A stretch of DNA of 64,000 nt from Phallusia mammillata (Eukaryota; Chordata; Ascidiacea; Phlebobranchia; Ascidiidae): assembly GCA_003260075.1 (NCBI GenBank), contig QLIY01000814.1, forward strand, positions 1 through 64,000, read 5' to 3'. The notes beneath the pieces were generated by a model. That model saw nothing but the letters and a program-made list of their open reading frames with translations. It had not been told where the DNA came from and did not search any database. Of the stretch, positions 34,801-42,976 are shown in pieces. Made by a program: the position numbers and the translations under genes. Every line of letters begins with the position of its first letter. The stretch's first letter is position 1.

Positions 34801-37800
34801 AATAAATAATTCGTTTAAGCAAATATGGCTATTTTTTGGTATTTAAATGAAACACTTGCGGTCTCTTAAAACTACTTAGCGGTCACCCAAACCAAACCTT
34901 AAAAAAAACCTGGACATGGCGCACATAGTAAAGGCGTTACTTTCAATATAATTTGATGTTGTTACTGTTAAGGCCTGGTAACAGACAAGACAATTGTGCG
35001 CAATATTTGAAACTATTACCAAAAGCCCGCACTGAATGCATGTTTGGGTGATTGCTGGCTGCACTAAGAGTGTTAACACAAAAAGTTACATAAACCAATG
35101 CACCACTTGCTAGCCATAAATGTACAAATTTAACACAGCAGGTATATATATATAAACATAATAAATAACCACCTCCGAGTCGTCATTAGTTGGTGATGGG
35201 GGTTCAGGTTCAGGTGGGGGTTCCCCCGTTATTTCCCTCAGCCTTTCATCGAGTGAAATTTGAGGAGCATCTTGATCTGACGACTCGCGTTGTCCTCTTT
35301 TACCAGGTTTGATCACTTCACATGCAACATCTACAGTGAGATTGTATATATTCATCAGTTCAAATAAATTAGCCTTAGCAGTTACAATCTTCACAGATAT
35401 AGAAATTTACAAATCTTCAGTGAGAGAGCAAATACTTGTATACTAGTAAATAAACTTGGTAACAAACTGAAAGTATATGAAGCAAAATTAACTGTTTATT
35501 TTTTATCAACTGATAACAGTGTGCCACAACTAAACACAAAATGCTTCTATGGACTCTTAAAAAACATATATATATATTCTTCGTTGAAGCGCAGAAAAGT
35601 ATTACTGCAATTAACCAACACCGTAAAAACTCAGAATGGAGTTAAAACAGAAACAATCAGATATTAGTGCTAGGTTTTTTGGTCTCAAAATAATCCAAAT
35701 TATAAAAATAAATCACAGTATGCCAGGCCCATTAAAGGCGTCATACCGAATCAGCCGGTCACCAAGCTTACACCACCATATGGCGAGGCGTAGACCAGAA
35801 AAAAAAATCTTATATATATATATTTATGATAACCCTAGCTTGTCTATTAACCTGATTCAACAGCCGAACTTGGAATTAAGTCTGGACCACCAGGAAGAGA
35901 ATCTCCAATTCTCAGATCACCAGGAGAGTAGGGACGCTGATCCTGACGAACAGGAACGGGAGATCGGATGCGGGGAGGAGTACGTTGAAGAATGCTTGGT
36001 GAGGAGGAACGAGATCGCTGCCGGATGCGACCGTTTGCATCAAGGTAGTGATGATGGTGATGTGGAGAGTCAACATCCATTCTTGAGTTAATATTTGTAT
36101 GTTCAGATAAAATACAAAGTACCAAGTTTTGACAATGGCTTCAAACTGATGATTAAAAATAAATGCGTAGCAGGATAAGTTTTGTAACTACATGCAAACG
36201 TTAAATATATTTAGGTTAATAATAAGTGAAAGATTGGCAATATAAAGCTCTACTTAACCAAAAGTGCACATGGTACATTTTAAAAATCTTTACCAGGGAA
36301 ACAATGATAAATTAGTGATGACATACCTTGAATGACCAGGAGCACCTCTAGATGAATCTGGACTGATGGAACGGCGAAGTTTTTGTCTCTCTAAAAACTC
36401 GGGAGGTAATTCCCTATGCTCCCTTAACCTTCTTTGTTCAGGACTGGGATGTCGGAAGCCACCGCGATGGGCTCCTACGAACGATGGGCTCCTACGATCC
36501 CGACGCAGTGGGTCCATGTGTGGGGGGCTGGGCCCTCTTCTATGAACCCCAGGAGGTGAATGATGAGGCATAAATCGATCCCTGTGGGGATTATCATCAA
36601 ATGAGCGATGTATTCCAGGGCTGCCAAATCGTCGCTGAGGCGGGGATATACTCCTGCGAGGATGATTGTATCCATGGCGATGAAAGTCTGGATGGTCAGG
36701 AGGCATTGGATGCCTTCTACTGAACCCTGGGCTTGGTGGTCTTCCTCTGAAAGGTGGACTGTGATGTCGATGGGGTCTATGATCGAAACCAGGACTGCGA
36801 CCTCTGGGACGATGATCAAATGATGGACTTCGGCGTCGATGATCAAATCTTGGCTCAAAACCTGGTGGGTGAAATCCACGATGATGTTCAATAAAACCAG
36901 GACTTCGGCGGCCAGGGCTGCCGGGGCGGTGATAGTTTGGGAAGCGATATGCATCGTGCGGAGGGCGGTGAAATTCAGGGCTTCGTCTGCCACCGTGTAT
37001 TCCTCCTGGGGGTTCTATGGTGTGACGGTGAGGTTCCATCATAGGTGGAGGACTTGGAGGAAAATGGGGACGTGGAGAAGGACTTCTTGCTCGATTTAAT
37101 TCCTCTCTGACGTCAGATCGCAAGCGAGGTGACACACGACCATGGTCAGAGTCTGAGTCAACCTGGCTTACTCTTTTCGATGGAACTTCATTGACAATCG
37201 TTTCATCCACAGATGCTGCACTACCTTGCTCTTCACCCGAGCATTCACCATCCTCTCTGTCATCTGATGAGGACTTCTTGAGCCTTCCATGCTTGCGATG
37301 TCTATCATTACTTGGATAATGTTCATTAGAAGAAGATTTTTGAGATGTTTCACTGCCTCTTCTTTCAGGTTTTGATCTGTCCCTGTGTCGAGTTTCTTTA
37401 AGATTAAACTTTTCGTTTTGTTCTGATAGCAACAAGTCAATACGATTCTCCAAATCATTCGCCCAACTCGGTTTTTGAGATACATCAGCATCCGAATCTT
37501 GGTCTGAACTTCTATGGTGTGATTCTTCCCTCTTTTTCTTCTTCTTGTGTTTCTTCTTATGCTTTTTGCGAGGTTCCTCAACACTTATTTCCCTTTGTAG
37601 ATGTTCGGATGATCCAAAACTCTTCCGAGATGACTCAAAAAGTGAAGAACCAGGAAAATCACTGCCTGAGTCGCCACCAAGACCTGGTGAAGCTTGCTCA
37701 GTGGGCAAAGTAGCACTGTTCGGATGACTTCCATAGCCTGACTCAAGCGATTGTGCATTTTTCTGATCGCGAGGTGGAAAATGCTGCGGAGGAATCCTCA

Positions 37801-39651
37801 GTGCTGGTGTTGGGTGATGGGGGTGTTTCTGAGGGGGTTGTGCAACTTTTCTTGGGGGTTGGTGGTTGTACGGGTGAAATTTCTGCTCCTCAACCAAAAC
37901 CTACAAAAAGATTTGATCCAGATTACCTGAAGTCATTCTAAACAAAGACAACACATGGGAGTCACATCCAAAATTGACCAAGATTTATCATATTATATGA
38001 GCAACTGGAATACTTGTTGCAGACAGAAAAAGGTTAAGAGCCACTGAATTGACTAGTTGTCTGCAGTTACTATTTACCGGGTCTTGAAGATGTGCTGGTT
38101 GTTCTCTTGGATGTGGAATATCTGCTGGAGGAGTTTGCGGACCGTCGTTATGCATCATCATTGGTGGAGTTTTGGGGCCAGAAGATGTCGATAAAGAGTG
38201 ACTGAGAGACGAAGATGGGTGATCGGGCAAACTATCAGTTGATTGACGTCTTCTTAACAAAGAGAAGGTTTTTTACATTGTAATTTTTTACCTTTTTTGG
38301 TAAGGTCCCACACAAAAAGAAGCAACTTGTTTTCAAGCATGAAGTTTGGGCAAGAGGAAAATAAGTCATAAAGCAATCTAGATTTTAGATATTATATGAC
38401 TTTTGACTTAGATACTATATATAGATTTTAAAAGGTGAATTTTTTTAACAACGGCATTACAAAACATACCTTGGGTCATCATGAGATGATTTTCGTCGAA
38501 TGGTTCTGCTTTCAGGACGAGGAATTGGTTTTTCCTGGGTATGTCTGATCACATCAGGCATAGTTTCAGCAATCAGCTCACCTTTCAAAATTTTATGATG
38601 CAAACGCTTCAGTACATCACCTTTAAAACAAAACAATAGATTCACAAATTGTTAATGATACTAAGAATTAAAAGACTCTACAATATAATATTGAATGGGA
38701 TTTTAGCTGCAGTTGTAAAAGAGGCACGAAAAAACAAAACTTTTAAAGGGCACTGATACATATATATGACCTAAAATTGTACACCTACACTTTCTTTTCA
38801 CAACATTATAAAGCACAAGCTATTTTGCACAACCTAAATATTAAAAATGCACGTTTTCGAATTTACCTTTCGAATCAATGACTGCACTGATCACATTTCC
38901 CATTATTGATGTTTGGTGCAGATTCTCAATACATTGTGAGGCAGATTTTATCGAAGCAAAAACAACCTGAAATTCAAATCGCTGAATGCTAGACCAGTTG
39001 CACTTTACTATCAATTGGCATGTGCTACATCTTAAACCAAAAAACTTTTAGGCAATTACCAAGTAAACAATGTATCTCATAAAATATAACATTGCATTAC
39101 CTTCGCCAGACCCATGTGTTTGTTGGTTTTTGGATGGTAATAAACTCTGACTCTCTCCAGTTTTCCAAATTTGCCACAAAGTTGTTCAATAAATTGTTTT
39201 GTAACATTATCATTGAGCTTGGAAAATGTGATTTCGCGAGGTGGTATAGCACCAATGTAGTTATCATCAATCTACACATAACAAAAAATGAGTAACACTT
39301 ATAAGGTAAACAAAGTTTTCATTTTTCAAACAGTACCTTATATCTTGGGACTGGAAGATCAACTCTTTCCCTTTTAGCCCACAAACGAGAACTTCTTGGC
39401 CTCGGGTCTCGTACAACCACTGGACCTTGGCCATGGTTCTAAAATCCAAATCGTAACATTATTTCTGATGACAACTGTGGGAGTGTATATATATATATAT
39501 ATATATATATGTTTACCTCTGTGCTGTAAGAGTCACCATTAAACCTGACCAACTTCTGTTGTCCTTTCTTTAACTGTGGGTCAACAATTAATTTAAAGTT
39601 GCCACGAGGTATTGGAGGGCCCTGTGCTCCGTGAGGTGGCCTTTGAGCCAT
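17992..39651 (-). CDS. SETD1: SETD1 (Set1/COMPASS) histone H3 lysine-4 methyltransferase, whole gene
   Basis: About 25 exons with GT-AG borders encode roughly 1,990 residues, close to SETD1B in length. Coding exons, 5' to 3': 39517-39651, 39337-39438, 39101-39271, 38867-38966, 38470-38620, 38078-38252, 36327-37900, 35852-36081, 35173-35330, 34134-34327, 33689-33807, 32378-33001, 31401-31535, 30684-30823, 27877-28034, 26877-27066, 26326-26447, 25253-25467, 24647-24813, 23482-23537, 23166-23366, 22439-22646, 21301-21527, 20586-20843 and 17992-18165. Domains in order: RRM, proline/histidine/RS-rich linker, conserved central segment, acidic stretches, n-SET, SET and post-SET. The start is MAQRPPHG at 39651, just before a KLIVDP segment shared with vertebrate SETD1. 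The protein acts in the nucleus within COMPASS, writing H3K4 methylation at promoters. Several exons occur twice because of homopolymer joins; a second pair of exons 13 and 14 lies at 29193-29327 and 28456-28595. Confidence 0.93.
18230..18490. mobile_element. Fragment of the palindromic TAGGGATG MITE family
   Basis: It begins with TAGGGATTTGCCAAAACTGC, followed by copies of the palindrome GCTCGGTGCTCGGCCGAGC and a TGACGTCA-rich tail. It matches, in reverse, the element at 23925-24580. More fragments lie at about 18625-18730 and 18810-18850 beside C tracts. Confidence 0.6.
19515..20308 (-). pseudogene. Displaced second copy of two SETD1 exons
   Basis: 19515-19744 has the same length and splice borders as exon 35852-36081 and encodes nearly the same protein ([18 protein letters not shown] against [18 protein letters not shown]). 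20159-20308 matches the 3' end of the large exon ending at 36327 and is cut by a C run. Both copies stay in frame with mostly silent changes, as two alleles would. The exon order on the minus strand is preserved, but the block sits between SETD1 exons that belong far downstream. It is best explained as the alternative haplotype scaffolded in the wrong place; a real exon duplication is less likely. Confidence 0.75.
19778..19961. mobile_element. hAT-like MITE with interior replaced by a C tract
   Basis: CAGTGGTGGAATTCA at the left is matched by TGAATTCCACCACTTG at the right. The flanks share TTACAAA, close to an 8-bp hAT target duplication. A 78-base C run (19793-19870) lies inside. The intron of the other SETD1 copy (36082-36326) lacks the element, so the insertion is polymorphic between the copies. 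Confidence 0.6.
20586..20843 (-). CDS. SETD1: SETD1 exon: N-terminal SET domain
   Basis: It encodes [19 protein letters not shown], then [32 protein letters not shown] and [14 protein letters not shown]. The GWGLF segment and NHSC form the S-adenosylmethionine pocket of SET enzymes. The [10 protein letters not shown] and DATKCGN wording is typical of SETD1 rather than KMT2A-D. Confidence 0.95.
21301..21527 (-). CDS. SETD1: SETD1 exon: end of n-SET linker
   Basis: It starts [17 protein letters not shown] after the GCARSEG end of the previous exon, and finishes with [13 protein letters not shown] just before the SET domain, as in vertebrate SETD1 (DSDLLKFNQLK). The n-SET region contacts other COMPASS subunits in known Set1 complexes. 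Confidence 0.9.
21617..21834 (-). repeat. Partial duplicate of the SETD1 n-SET exon after an N
   Basis: After the N at 21616, about 106 bases of exon (21617-21722) and upstream intron repeat 21426-21610, with two or three differences. It is the same overlap pattern, with N instead of a homopolymer. Confidence 0.85.
21868..22300. repeat. Intronic duplication split by a C tract
   Basis: 21868-22074 recurs at 22084-22300 with roughly 5 percent differences, around a C run at 22075-22083. A 45-base piece (CAGCCCTGAAGCGTCCATGC) also occurs at 24426, so part of it is a dispersed repeat. Confidence 0.8.
22439..22646 (-). CDS. SETD1: SETD1 exon: n-SET domain
   Basis: It encodes [20 protein letters not shown], then [13 protein letters not shown], a basic stretch ([10 protein letters not shown]) and [10 protein letters not shown]. 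The W(V/L)N(D/E)THWVxHP core and GCARSEG are diagnostic of the SETD1 n-SET domain. Confidence 0.93.
22650..23010. repeat. Minisatellite of a 42-bp unit rich in TGACGTCA sites
   Basis: About eight units of 42 bp follow one another, in alternating variants ending GGCGTGTTGTTACGT, GGCAGCCTGTGACGT or GGCAAGTCGTGATG. Most units carry the perfect palindrome TGACGTCA, or a one-base variant, and a second TGACGT or TTACGT half-site. The array lies in the SETD1 intron just upstream of the n-SET exon and is split by a C run at 22791-22801. Confidence 0.85.
23166..23366 (-). CDS. SETD1: SETD1 exon: start of n-SET
   Basis: It encodes a basic segment ([16 protein letters not shown]) followed by [20 protein letters not shown] and LDLEDMK, matching the SETD1 n-SET start (RSxxEEMxILYxxWxxGLDxED). 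It splices onward to the LLRAEYEEM exon. Confidence 0.9.
23925..24580. mobile_element. Palindromic MITE with TAGGGATG ends
   Basis: The element runs from TAGGGATGGACCGAGCC to GGCACATCCCTA, suggesting TA target duplication as in Tc1/mariner-like elements. The interior has long nested palindromes of GCTCGGTGCTCGGCCGAGC. At 24490-24580 two perfect 20-base inverted ends (TAGGGATGTGCCAAAACTGC) enclose only 51 bases. N bases at 24204 and 24510 show that it was assembled from pieces. It has no coding capacity. Confidence 0.65.
24973..25219. repeat. Intronic duplication split by a C tract
   Basis: 24973-25089 recurs at 25100-25219 with two differences around a C run at 25090-25099. It is non-coding. 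Confidence 0.85.
25405..25880. repeat. Duplicate of a SETD1 exon start; C tract inside the coding exon
   Basis: A C run at 25407-25416 lies within exon 25253-25467. The upstream part of that exon (25417-25467) and its intron recur at 25675-25880 next to a second C run. Because the run is in coding sequence, the reading frame across it cannot be trusted: the frame before it ([17 protein letters not shown]) and the frame after it ([20 protein letters not shown]) agree only for certain run lengths. Confidence 0.8.
26077..26325. repeat. Intronic duplication split by a C tract
   Basis: About 26083-26188 recurs at 26200-26310 with roughly ten percent differences, around a C run at 26188-26199. Related duplications occur at 27120-27200 against 27530-27770, and at 27765-27847 against 27860-27940; the last repeats the 3' end of exon 27877-28034. 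Confidence 0.75.
28400..32149. repeat. 2.2-kb-offset duplication containing two SETD1 exons
   Basis: About 28430-29941 recurs at 30655-32149. Each copy carries the acidic exon (28456-28595 and 30684-30823, [16 protein letters not shown]) and the next exon upstream in the gene (29193-29327 and 31401-31535, [20 protein letters not shown]). The part around the acidic exon differs by several percent. From about 28990/31198 rightward the copies look identical by eye apart from one T-run length. A third partial copy (29952-30082) ends at an N. Confidence 0.85.
28821..28894. mobile_element. 74-bp hAT-like micro-element with perfect 8-bp target duplication
   Basis: CAGGACTGTCAAACTC and GCGTTTGACACCCCTG form imperfect inverted ends, flanked on both sides by GTCTAACT. 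The duplicate copy at 31030-31105 has the same flanks. The ends match the common CAGGGGTGTCAAACTC class of hAT elements. Confidence 0.75.
31987..32333. mobile_element. Non-autonomous hAT-like element (347 bp)
   Basis: CAGTGGTTCCCAAACT at the left is matched by AGTTTGGAACCACTG at the right. The flanking octamers TTTTAGTG and TTATAGTG agree at seven of eight positions. A truncated second copy of the left part lies at 29780-29941, ended by a C run. There is no transposase frame. Confidence 0.8.
32378..33001 (-). CDS. SETD1: SETD1 exon: conserved central region
   Basis: It encodes [15 protein letters not shown], then [19 protein letters not shown] followed by [10 protein letters not shown], and later [10 protein letters not shown] and [12 protein letters not shown]. 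The KDLNRKMxE(x)xAFxxxExWWD block is a recognised conserved segment of SETD1A and SETD1B between the RRM and the SET part. Confidence 0.92.
33361..33467 (-). repeat. Partial duplicate of SETD1 exon 33689-33807 with a G tract
   Basis: It encodes [20 protein letters not shown] against [20 protein letters not shown] in the full exon, and is cut by a G run at 33459-33467. The adjoining intron (33130-33360) repeats 33470-33690. This is the first tract filled with G rather than C. Confidence 0.85.
34734..34912. mobile_element. hAT-like MITE (179 bp) with perfect 8-bp target duplication
   Basis: It begins CAGTTATTTTTTTAAGGT and ends ACCTTAAAAAAAACCTG, flanked on both sides by GACATGGC. It lies in a SETD1 intron. 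Related sequence (AAGGTGTTTTG, CTCTAGCGGTTTCCC) occurs at 42658-42737 and, inverted, at 45950-46000, both beside G tracts. Confidence 0.8.
36327..37900 (-). CDS. SETD1: SETD1 large linker exon (proline/histidine/RS-rich)
   Basis: One open exon of 524 codons. The first part is serine- and lysine-rich ([20 protein letters not shown]). The second is a long array of degenerate repeats such as [20 protein letters not shown] and [20 protein letters not shown], rich in R, S, P, H and G. It is low-complexity and probably disordered. Vertebrate SETD1 has a disordered linker here, but this RSPxFxxHR array looks lineage-specific. The exon opens [16 protein letters not shown] after the TTTTTGTAG acceptor. 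Confidence 0.88.
38867..39651 (-). CDS. SETD1: SETD1 N-terminal exons with RNA-recognition motif
   Basis: Exons 39517-39651, 39337-39438, 39101-39271 and 38867-38966 encode MAQRPPHG, then [77 protein letters not shown] and [17 protein letters not shown]. The last pieces make the RRM, with RNP1-like [10 protein letters not shown]. The same KLxxDP...YIGxxPxxEITFxxLNDNV order is found in vertebrate SETD1A/B. Next exon 38470-38620 ([20 protein letters not shown]) continues the conserved region. Confidence 0.94.
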
Positions 39652-40069
39652 TTGCCCAATCCTGTGTTTTTTCTTACACAATAAATCACATCTCACATTG
39701 CACACAACTATTATATAAATCAGCTACAGTGTGCAATGTTCTGTAATAAATAATAAACACTTCAGTGGACTATCAGGGCTGTTTGCAATGCTTTTTCAGA
39801 TTCAATCATCACTCTGGTCACTGAGACTGGAAAAAAGTCACTTGCCACATTATATTTACTCAAATGGGGAATTCCCTCATAACGCATGGATTTTTTCTCC
39901 TGAACCAAAGTGCCACTTTGTTTGCATTTGCAAAGATAAGGAAATAGACTTGTGACAACCAAAGCAACGGGCAATATATATGTTTGTATAAGAGTAAAAA
40001 ATGCTTCATAGCAAATAGGAAAAACTACTTTGTAAAGCCCTATATATTGGAAATATTTACTACAAGCAT

Positions 40070-41270
40070 TTTTTCCTTTACTACAACCATTAACAGCCCA
40101 AACTTTTAGTATTTTTACATAGAATATGTTTTTTAACTGATTCAAAGCTTATTGAAGTGACAAACATAAACAATAAAAACCACACAACAGGTGCTCAGTT
40201 TGACCATCTTGCTGTTTTTTTTTACTCTTTTTCCACTCTCAACCACCAACTTATTGCCACTCCATAGCTTTGATAATGCATATCATGTATGTGACAAAAC
40301 ATTAAAAGTTCTTCTTCTACCACATATTTTTCCACTATTAAATGAGTAGACCAAAATCTTTGTTGAATGTTATACAGCAGCATTTTTTGGAATTTAAACC
40401 TGTAGTTGCATTAGTCATTTAGTTAAAGGCTATGTGTTGATTAATGTCATGCCGAATTGCTACAATTTGACTATAAATTGAAAAAGTATTTATGTTTATC
40501 ATGTTGGGTGGTGTACATTCGAGTCGGACAGGAATTGTTACGTTTGTCACTAGGTGTCAGAACAAGAGTTTTAAGGTTTTTGTAAACTTGATTTTTCTAT
40601 ATTTGAACAGTTTTAACATCCTACAAGTTTACAACTACAAGAAAGCATTGCATTTGGGGGGGGGGGGGGCACTTTTCCATTTACTACAACCATTAACAGC
40701 CTAAACTTTTAGTACTTTGTCATGAAACATGTTTTTTTTAACTGATTCAAAGCTTATTGAAGTGACAAACATAAACAATAACAACCACACAACAGCTACT
40801 CAGTTTGGCCATCTTGCTGTTATTTTTCTGACTCTTTTCCGCTTCCAACCATCAACCCATTGCCGTTCCATTGCTTTGATAATGCATATCATATAAGTGA
40901 CAAAACATTAAAAGTTCTTCTTCTACTACGTAGTTTTCGACTATTAATCGATTGGGTCAAAATCTTTGTTGAATGTTACACACCAGCATTTTTTTAGAAT
41001 TTAAACCTGCAGTTGCATTAGCCATTTGGTAAAAGGCTATTTGTTGATTGATTTAATGTCAAATTTGTACAATTAGACTTTAAAATTGAAAAAGTATTTA
41101 TGTTGCTCATGCTGGGTGGTGTACATTCGAGTCAAACAGGTATTGTTAGTTTGCCACTAGGTGTCAGAACAAGAGTATTTAAGGTTTTTGTAAACTAGAT
41201 TTTTCTATATTTGAACGGTTTTAACATCCTACAAGTTTACAACTACAAGAAAGCATTGCATTTGGTCGCA
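40070..41270. repeat. About 590-bp direct duplication split by a G tract
   Basis: About 40076-40656 recurs at 40676-41266 around a G run at 40657-40668, with roughly ten percent mismatches and small indels. It is non-coding; the divergence suits two haplotypes of a highly polymorphic species. Confidence 0.85.
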
Positions 41271-41629
41271 TAATTTTAAACTTCTGAATTCAATCATTCA
41301 AATAAAATGAACAATTCCAACAAATGACATCACAACAACACATTGATACAAAATTGAATTCAATAAATCGTTTGTTGCATACGAGTATGTTAATAACTGC
41401 AACCTGTACCTGTTTTAACCAATGGCACAACACAAATTTTATAGATATGGGTGGTTTACCAGCAACTGTCGTAAAACAATTTGACAATGTAACCGAACTT
41501 ATTTTGGACAAAAAATCGTCAAAAAACTCCTACCAGCAAGTTTGAACACTAAAAACGGCAAAACGGCAAAAATACGCGAAAATATATCGCTCTTCTTACT
41601 ATTTCGCATCTAAAAATCTCGCACTACCT

Positions 41630-41945
41630 TCTGCAACTTGCCTTTAGGTTCTGTCATATTTACTCCATCGCAAAATCCCACCATTGTTCTCCCACAATGC
41701 ACCGCGTAAAAGAGAAGAAGGCATTAAAATATGGCCGTTAAATTCTGCGACTTGCGTGAAACAATGTGTTGAAAGTTTGTTGGTCGGGGGGGGGGTAACT
41801 TGCCTTTAGGTTCTGTAATATTTGCTCCATCGCAAAATCCCACCATTGTTCTCCCACAATGCACCGCGACAAAGAGAAGAAGGCATTAAAACATGGCCGT
41901 TAAATTCTGCGACATGCGTGAAACAATGTGTTGAAAGTTTGTTGT
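41630..41945 (-). promoter_or_regulatory. Candidate SETD1 promoter and 5' leader, present twice
   Basis: A GC-richer block at 41637-41783 recurs at 41796-41945 around a G run at 41787-41795. Each copy holds CTCCCACAATGCACCGCG, and AATATGGCCGTTAAA or a one-base variant, the latter similar to YY1-type promoter sites. On the minus strand the first copy also has ATGACAGAACC followed by a possible AG|GTAGTG donor. That start is out of frame with the next SETD1 exon, so I treat the block as a non-coding leader. Position and motifs suggest the SETD1 start region; there is no direct proof. Confidence 0.35.
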
Positions 41946-42735
41946 TCTTTCAAACAAATTAAATCATGTTTGGAAGCATTTCAAAAGCAAATTAATGCCT
42001 CATGCATGAAGAACAACATGCAGGACTGTTGTTGTTCATTGTTTTGCTTTTAAAAATAAAAGTGTACGAAGAAACGCATTTTTCAACAGCCGCGTTTGAC
42101 AACGATCGCTTTGATGCCAAACGAGCGCCATTAGCTTCAGTCTCTGTTGAAGGACGGACCGCGTGGTTGAATAGTGATGAAACGTTTGTAACTGGTCTTG
42201 TAGTCTTTTGTGTTCGGACAGTATTAAATGTGGCTCTTTATTTCAGTCTCCAACCAAATTCACAACACCACTCACGGCACACACACACCCTTTTCAAATT
42301 TTTTTTAAATTGCTTTGCTCAGTTATCTTATTTATTCAGTTTAAGTAATGTCAAAAACGCACACAAAAAGACAGATTAAATTTATTTAGTAATTTAATGG
42401 TTTAAGTAGCAAGGTTTTTTGTAAAACAACTGTAATCGCTATTCTGCAGAGGTTTCAATTGAGATTTATTAATTGTGACTGCAACTTTTTGCCACAATTT
42501 TAAACCAATTATTTGATGGGTTAATTTACATTAAATATAAGTAAAATGATAATACATTTATATTCTATGAACTTAAATATGTTCCTTGTGTATATAAATG
42601 CACTGTTTCACAAAACATGGGAGTTAAAATTACTTTTCACACCAACCTGCAGTGTTTTTTTAAGGTGTTTTGGGGGACCGTTTTGGCCCCCAAATTTCTC
42701 TAGCGGTTTCCCAAATAAGCAAATATGGCTATTTT

Positions 42736-42737
<2 letters not shown>

Positions 42738-42825
<88 letters not shown>
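42738..42825. repeat. Long G tract (88 bases)
   Basis: This is an uninterrupted G run between repeat-derived sequence on the left and unrelated sequence on the right, probably gap filler. Confidence 0.9.
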
Positions 42826-42826
<1 letters not shown>

Positions 42827-42976
42827 ACCCGTATCAATTAGTTGAAACATTTTGATTTTTATTTGTTTTCATGTTTTTCCAAGGACTTTTTCGTTTGATT
42901 TAGTTACACTGTATTATATGAATCTAGAATATTTTATGTTTAGGTGTTATTGCAAGTTTACTTTATATATTTCATT

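Larger units (their letters stand above)
39652..42976. other. Region between divergent genes SETD1 (-) and the gene at 42977 (+)
   Basis: No coding exon is certain here. It holds a roughly 590-bp duplication, a duplicated promoter-like block and a long G tract. Open frames at 42002-42379 (+) and 39762-40145 (-) show no domain I recognise and no splice support. Confidence 0.5.

Noticed and set aside
35636-36091. Plus-strand open frame of 151 codons
   Set aside because: It lies opposite SETD1 exon 35852-36081, whose splice borders and protein similarity to the displaced copy favour the minus strand.
36475-37584. Alternative minus- and plus-strand frames inside the large SETD1 exon
   Set aside because: Low-complexity RS/PH coding sequence leaves other frames open by composition. 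Only the 524-codon frame connects to spliced SETD1 exons.
39489-39511. TA dinucleotide repeat as a regulatory element
   Set aside because: It is a simple microsatellite next to a SETD1 donor site; nothing in the sequence indicates regulation.
42002-42379. Plus-strand open frame of 125 codons
   Set aside because: No domain, no splice support and no duplicated copy to test conservation. It ends in AT-rich low-complexity sequence.
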